Below, piece by piece: positions 60,563-64,000 of a DNA stretch of 64,000 bases (the stretch's first letter is position 1; the number at the start of each line of letters is the position of its first letter). Origin of the DNA: Bacteroidales bacterium CF (GTDB lineage Bacteria; Bacteroidota; Bacteroidia; Bacteroidales; UBA932); assembly GCA_000473305.1 (NCBI GenBank), contig CP006772.1:2046001-2110000 (forward strand). Reading direction: 5' to 3'. A program made the position numbers and the translations under genes. The notes under the pieces are model-generated. The model saw only the letters and a program-made list of their open reading frames with translations, was not told the origin of the DNA and searched no databases.

Positions 60563-62029
60563 CTATAAATTCCACTCTGTTCCCTCTTTTGTATCCTTGA
60601 TTTCAATGCCGAGTGCCTTAAGATCGTCCCTTATCTTGTCACTTTTTGCAAAATCTTTATTCTTCTTTGCATCAGTGCGCATATCCAGTACCATTCTGAC
60701 CACTCCGTCAAGGACCTCGTGACTCTTATCGTCAGATTTCTCATCCTGAATGCCTAAGACTCCTGACAGTAATTCCTCAAAGATAAATACAAGCCTTTCT
60801 TTATCCTCGTTACAAATTGAAATCTGTTTATCTTTCACCTGGTTCACTATTCTCACTGCATCAAAGACATGCGATACAGCTATTGGTGTATTCAAATCAT
60901 CACACAAAGCCTCATAGATATTTTCCACAATCTGAGCCACACCTGCATCTCCTGCGGTTTCCGAGACCTGCAGTCCGGCCGCATCTTTTGAGGCCTGAAG
61001 AAGTTTTTTGAGACCTTTCTCTGAGGCTAGCAGAGCCTCATTGCTGAAATCCAGGGTGCTTCTGTAATGAGCCTGAAGGATGAAAAACCTGATTGTCATA
61101 GGTGAGTAAGGCTGTATGATCATCTTGTGATTTCCTGTAAACAGCTCGTCCAATGTGATAAAATTCCCGAGAGACTTACCCATCTTCTGGCCGTTTATAG
61201 TTATCATATTGTTGTGCATCCAATAACGAACACCGCTTTTACCCCTGCTTGCAGTATTTTGAGCCAGTTCACACTCATGGTGCGGAAACAGGAGATCCAT
61301 ACCTCCACCATGAATATCAAACTCATCTCCCAGATATTTTGCACTCATTGCTGAACACTCGAGATGCCAACCTGGAAATCCGTCACTCCACGGAGATGGC
61401 CATTTCATGATATGCTCCGGGGATGCCTTCTTCCAAAGGGCAAAGTCAAAGGATGACTTTTTATCGTCCTGACCATCCAGAGCTCTCGAGTTTGACTGAA
61501 GATCCTCGAGTTGCCTGCCGGACAAAACTCCATATCTGTACTGACGGTTATAGCTCTCCACGTCAAAATAGACAGAGCCGTTGCTTTCATATGCAAACCC
61601 CTTGTCAAATATATTTTTCACAAGAGCAATCTGTTCAATAATATGACCCGAAGCCCTTGGCTCTATATCAGGAGAAAGAGTGTTGAGCAATCTCATGGAA
61701 TCATGATATCTGTTTGTGTAGCGCTGCACAATCTCCATCGGTTCAAGCTGCTCAAGTTTGGCCTTCTTTGCTATTTTGTCATCTCCCTCATCTGCATCAT
61801 TTTCAAGATGCCCCACATCTGTAATATTTCTTACGTATCTGACTTTATATCCGAGATTCCTGAACAACCTTACAAGGACATCGTAGGTTATACCCGGTCT
61901 GGCATGACCCAAATGAGCATCCCCATATACTGTGGGGCCACATACATATAATCCCACCATCCCCGGATGTATCGGCTCAAACTTCTCCTTTTTTCTCGAA
62001 AGTGAATTGTAAATAGTAAATTCTCTCAT
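60563..62029 (-). CDS. cysS: cysteinyl-tRNA synthetase
   Basis: 488 residues, class I synthetase that charges tRNA-Cys. The start [20 protein letters not shown] is canonical. HIGH-type motif HLGH in [18 protein letters not shown], whose Cys is a zinc ligand; further ligands in HLECSAM and [13 protein letters not shown]-type motif KMGKSLGN. Length normal for Bacteroidota. A perfect inverted repeat covers the region just before the ATG. Confidence 0.97.
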   Translation of the reverse strand: MREFTIYNSLSRKKEKFEPIHPGMVGLYVCGPTVYGDAHLGHARPGITYDVLVRLFRNLGYKVRYVRNITDVGHLENDADEGDDKIAKKAKLEQLEPMEIVQRYTNRYHDSMRLLNTLSPDIEPRASGHIIEQIALVKNIFDKGFAYESNGSVYFDVESYNRQYRYGVLSGRQLEDLQSNSRALDGQDDKKSSFDFALWKKASPEHIMKWPSPWSDGFPGWHLECSAMSAKYLGDEFDIHGGGMDLLFPHHECELAQNTASRGKSGVRYWMHNNMITINGQKMGKSLGNFITLDELFTGNHKMIIQPYSPMTIRFFILQAHYRSTLDFSNEALLASEKGLKKLLQASKDAAGLQVSETAGDAGVAQIVENIYEALCDDLNTPIAVSHVFDAVRIVNQVKDKQISICNEDKERLVFIFEELLSGVLGIQDEKSDDKSHEVLDGVVRMVLDMRTDAKKNKDFAKSDKIRDDLKALGIEIKDTKEGTEWNL

Positions 62030-62055
62030 TTTACGGTTATTTGAAGCCGTAAAAT
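62028..62055 (-). promoter_or_regulatory. hairpin at the cysS start codon
   Basis: ATTTTACGG (62028-62036) and CCGTAAAAT (62047-62055) are perfect 9-bp complements with a 10-nt loop. On the minus strand the hairpin ends with the first two bases of the cysS ATG and begins 13 nt after the ssb stop. There is no T run, so translational control of cysS or mRNA stabilisation is more likely than termination. Confidence 0.45.
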
Positions 62056-62068
62056 TACAACAAAATTT

Positions 62069-62413
62069 TTATTCCTTGCCTTCGTTGTCCAACTGCTTAA
62101 TATTTATTGCCACAATCTCGTAAGTCTGTCTCTCTGTTCCACTCTTCGTCTGATATTGGACCGGCTTGATACGCCCTACTACAAAAAGCCTGCTCCCCTT
62201 CCTGATCTGTGAAAAATCCGGCATGTTTCTTCCGCACCAGGCAATAACATTGTGCCAAACCGTCTCCTCCTGGAGTTCTCCCTTCCTGTTCTTGAATGTC
62301 TCATTCGTTGCCAGAGACAGCTTCATGAAGCTGCCGCCATCCTCAAGGTCAATTATTTTAGGATCAAACCCCACATTGCCTCTTAACTCCACCCTGTTAA
62401 CTGAATTTTCCAT
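62069..62413 (-). CDS. ssb: short single-stranded DNA-binding protein
   Basis: 114 residues from MENSVNRVELRGNVGFDPKI; an ATG at 62473 adds 20 unrelated residues. One OB-fold with LSLATNETFKNRKGE, VWHNVIAWCG and GSRLFVVGRIKPVQYQ. It ends at LDNEGKE just after the fold and has neither the flexible linker nor the acidic DDDIPF-type tip that recruits repair and replication proteins. It may therefore be an accessory SSB paralogue rather than the main one. Precedes cysS by 39 nt. Confidence 0.88.
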   Translation of the reverse strand: MENSVNRVELRGNVGFDPKIIDLEDGGSFMKLSLATNETFKNRKGELQEETVWHNVIAWCGRNMPDFSQIRKGSRLFVVGRIKPVQYQTKSGTERQTYEIVAINIKQLDNEGKE

Positions 62414-62623
62414 AATAGATTGTTTTAAAATTTTCACATAGCTAATTAAGTGGGAAAATATTTTACTATTCATTTATAAACGCTTATATCCACTTAATAT
62501 TTATGATTTACGATTCTATCATTAATCTATATTTCCAGTATAAGAAAAAGCTCACTGCTCATTAGGGTGTTTTGTCAATTCTGTATCTTATAAAAAGTAG
62601 ATCTATATATCTTTAAACAAAAA

Positions 62624-62992
62624 ATGAGATTATGTATCGAGTGCGGGAGAGCAATAACAGGAAGAAGTGACAAGAAGTTCTGTTCTGAAATGTGCAGGAA
62701 CTCCTTTCACAACAAGAGAAACAGAAGAGAGACAGTCATACAGGAAACAAACCGCATACTTCAGAAAAATTACAGAATATTACAAGGATTCCTGTCCGGG
62801 AATGAGAGAGAGATAACAATAATCCGCGTAAAGAGTGAAGGATTTGATTTTAACCTCTTTACATCCATAGAGTTCTCACCCTCAGGAGAACCCTGTTTTT
62901 ATTGTTATGACACGGGGTATGTGGTCATGAATGATTGTAGTATCAAAATTGTCTCTCCCTCTAACTATTTTTCCTTACAATCAAAAATATAG
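62624..62992 (+). CDS. zinc-ribbon protein of unknown function
   Basis: 122 residues. The N-terminus has a CxxC...CxxxC zinc finger: LCIECGRAITGRSDKKFCSE then MCRNSFHNKRNRR, a type that binds nucleic acid in related proteins. A helical middle (VIQETNRILQKNYRILQGFL) and a beta-rich end with CFYCYDTGY follow. I do not recognise a named family beyond DUF2116-like zinc ribbons. Divergent from ssb, with 210 nt of AT-rich DNA (62414-62623) between them in which no perfect -7 box was seen. Confidence 0.7.
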   Translation: MRLCIECGRAITGRSDKKFCSEMCRNSFHNKRNRRETVIQETNRILQKNYRILQGFLSGNEREITIIRVKSEGFDFNLFTSIEFSPSGEPCFYCYDTGYVVMNDCSIKIVSPSNYFSLQSKI

Positions 62993-63052
62993 CTACATTT
63001 GAGATTAATTTCTTTTTGAAAAAAGAATAATAACTACTTAATTAACTATATC

Positions 63053-63946
63053 ATGAAAAAATTATTCATCTTTTCTTTAATGGCCATGTTTGCCATCTCC
63101 CTGACATCATGTGTGGAGAGTTCAAGAAAATACAAGGCCCTTCAGGCACAGATGGACTCATTGTCAGTATCTGCATCAGCAAAGAGTGCTGAATTTGAAG
63201 AGGTATTCGCAACTTTAAATGAGGTTGAGAATGGATTGAAATCTATCCGTGAAGCTGAAAATATACTTGTACTCCAGTCTCAGAAAGGTGGAGCAGAGGT
63301 AACTGCAGGTTCAAGGGACCGTCTTATGTCCGATGTAACTGCTATTGGCGAGGCTATCACAAACTACAAGAAGCAGATATCCCAACTTAAAAATGACAAC
63401 AGAATCAAGTCAGCACAATTTACAAAAAGGCTGAATGCCCTTACAGCAGAGCTTGAGGCAAAATCAGAGCTTATAGCAGACCTGGGCAGACAACTTGAAG
63501 AGAAAGACAACCAGATCAAGGTTAAGACCCAGCAGATTGCCTCTCTGGACGAGACTGTATCTACACTCAAGAATGATGTTGCTTCCCTGAGTGCTGAAAG
63601 TTCATCACAGAAACAGACCATATCTTCACAGGATGTACAAATCAACACAGCTTATTACATTGTCGGCACAAAAGCTGACCTTATTGCTGCCAACGTAATG
63701 TCAAAAGGTGGTCTTTTCAGATCAGCAAAAATCTCTTATCAAGCCGAACAATCTGCCTTTGTAAAGATTGACATCCGCGAACTCTCAGAGATCAACCTAA
63801 ATGCCGGCAAGGCAAAGGTAATGTCACTCCATCCGACAGGCACATATTCTCTTGAAGAGGATGCATCAGGAATGCTCGTGCTCAAGATTACAGACCCTAA
63901 AGCATTCTGGGAACAGACTAAGTATCTTGTAATTCAAACTCAGTAG
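63053..63946 (+). CDS. coiled-coil lipoprotein
   Basis: 297 residues. Lipobox ISLTSC (Cys about 20). Residues about 25-200 form a long coiled coil in heptads (YKALQAQMDSL, QISQLKNDNRIKSAQFTKRL, IADLGRQLEEKDNQIKVK, TVSTLKNDVASL). A small C-terminal domain follows (about 205-297: TAYYIVGTKADLIAANV, SAFVKIDIRELSEINL). Similar lipoproteins are widespread and uncharacterised in Bacteroidota; a spacer or scaffold role in the envelope is inferred. Followed after 3 nt by another gene start. Confidence 0.75.
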   Translation: MKKLFIFSLMAMFAISLTSCVESSRKYKALQAQMDSLSVSASAKSAEFEEVFATLNEVENGLKSIREAENILVLQSQKGGAEVTAGSRDRLMSDVTAIGEAITNYKKQISQLKNDNRIKSAQFTKRLNALTAELEAKSELIADLGRQLEEKDNQIKVKTQQIASLDETVSTLKNDVASLSAESSSQKQTISSQDVQINTAYYIVGTKADLIAANVMSKGGLFRSAKISYQAEQSAFVKIDIRELSEINLNAGKAKVMSLHPTGTYSLEEDASGMLVLKITDPKAFWEQTKYLVIQTQ

Positions 63947-63949
63947 TAT

Positions 63950-64000
63950 ATGAACAAACTCGGAATCGTTCTAATCGGGGCCTCCCTGATTGCTTTATAT
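63950..64000 (+). CDS. start of an unidentified gene (cut by window edge)
   Basis: ATG three nt after the lipoprotein stop opens a frame that reads MNKLGIVLIGASLIALY up to the end of the window. The hydrophobic segment after a single Lys suggests a signal peptide or membrane helix. Probably in an operon with the lipoprotein. Too short to identify. Confidence 0.5.
   Translation, partial: MNKLGIVLIGASLIALY

Noticed and set aside
1-64000. tRNA, rRNA, CRISPR or prophage genes
   Set aside because: None could be found by reading intergenic regions on both strands; all sizeable gaps are accounted for by promoters, terminators and the repeats listed.

Overview
This window comes from a member of the Bacteroidota, most probably order Bacteroidales. 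The evidence is the gene content: SusC/SusD pair, FecR/ECF sigma pair, a BlaI/M56-TonB pair, and the Bacteroidota-specific families DUF3098, DUF4270, DUF4294 and (probably) DUF4876/DUF6850. Recurrent TAnnTTTG -7 boxes, several with TTTG-like -33 boxes 18-21 nt upstream, and mostly missing Shine-Dalgarno sequences agree with this. I cannot name the genus.

Layout. 1-4.8 kb: leftward operon cutC, transglutaminase-like lipoprotein, nucleoside permease, tgt (cut by the window edge). 4.8-15.7 kb: leftward ribosomal operon from rplP to rplQ (spc and alpha operons fused, with secY, map, infA, rpmJ and rpoA). It starts at its own promoter immediately before rplP; the usual upstream S10 genes (rpsC, rplV and so on) are absent here. 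15.7-26 kb: housekeeping genes, namely an M19 dipeptidase, DUF4294, lpxH-uppP-DUF3098-ftsX, a half-length GT5 protein with DUF4270, acpP-fabF, purN and an M20 amidohydrolase. 26-35.1 kb: a BtuB-like TonB receptor, a BlaI/M56-TonB regulatory pair with an array of palindromic operators, and two secreted S9 peptidases (DPP5-like and a larger one).

35.1-47.4 kb: a leftward module of ECF sigma, FecR anti-sigma, SusC with an STN domain, SusD, a TlpA thioredoxin, an unusual GATase-like/DsbD-alpha-like protein and a second TlpA thioredoxin. It is bracketed by directly repeated copies of a ~125-bp palindromic element. A third copy lies just beyond, inverted and with completely different but still self-complementary arms. 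All three share a 33-nt apical core. I regard this element as one of the two most interesting things in the window.

47.4-60.4 kb: a tight leftward operon of three paralogous C25-like (gingipain/caspase clan) cysteine peptidases with C-terminal HEAT-like repeats, together with a TonB-dependent receptor, a DUF4876-like lipoprotein and a DUF6850-like outer-membrane barrel, preceded by a small exported Cys/His-rich protein. I know of no characterised system with this composition; it is the second main candidate. 60.5-64 kb: cysS, a short SSB, a zinc-ribbon protein, a coiled-coil lipoprotein and the first codons of another gene.

How they work together: the left third is translation, secretion and envelope biogenesis. 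The right two thirds look like surface nutrient or peptide handling, with outer-membrane receptors, periplasmic or surface peptidases, thiol-redox proteins and dedicated regulators. No tRNA, rRNA, CRISPR array or complete insertion sequence was seen.
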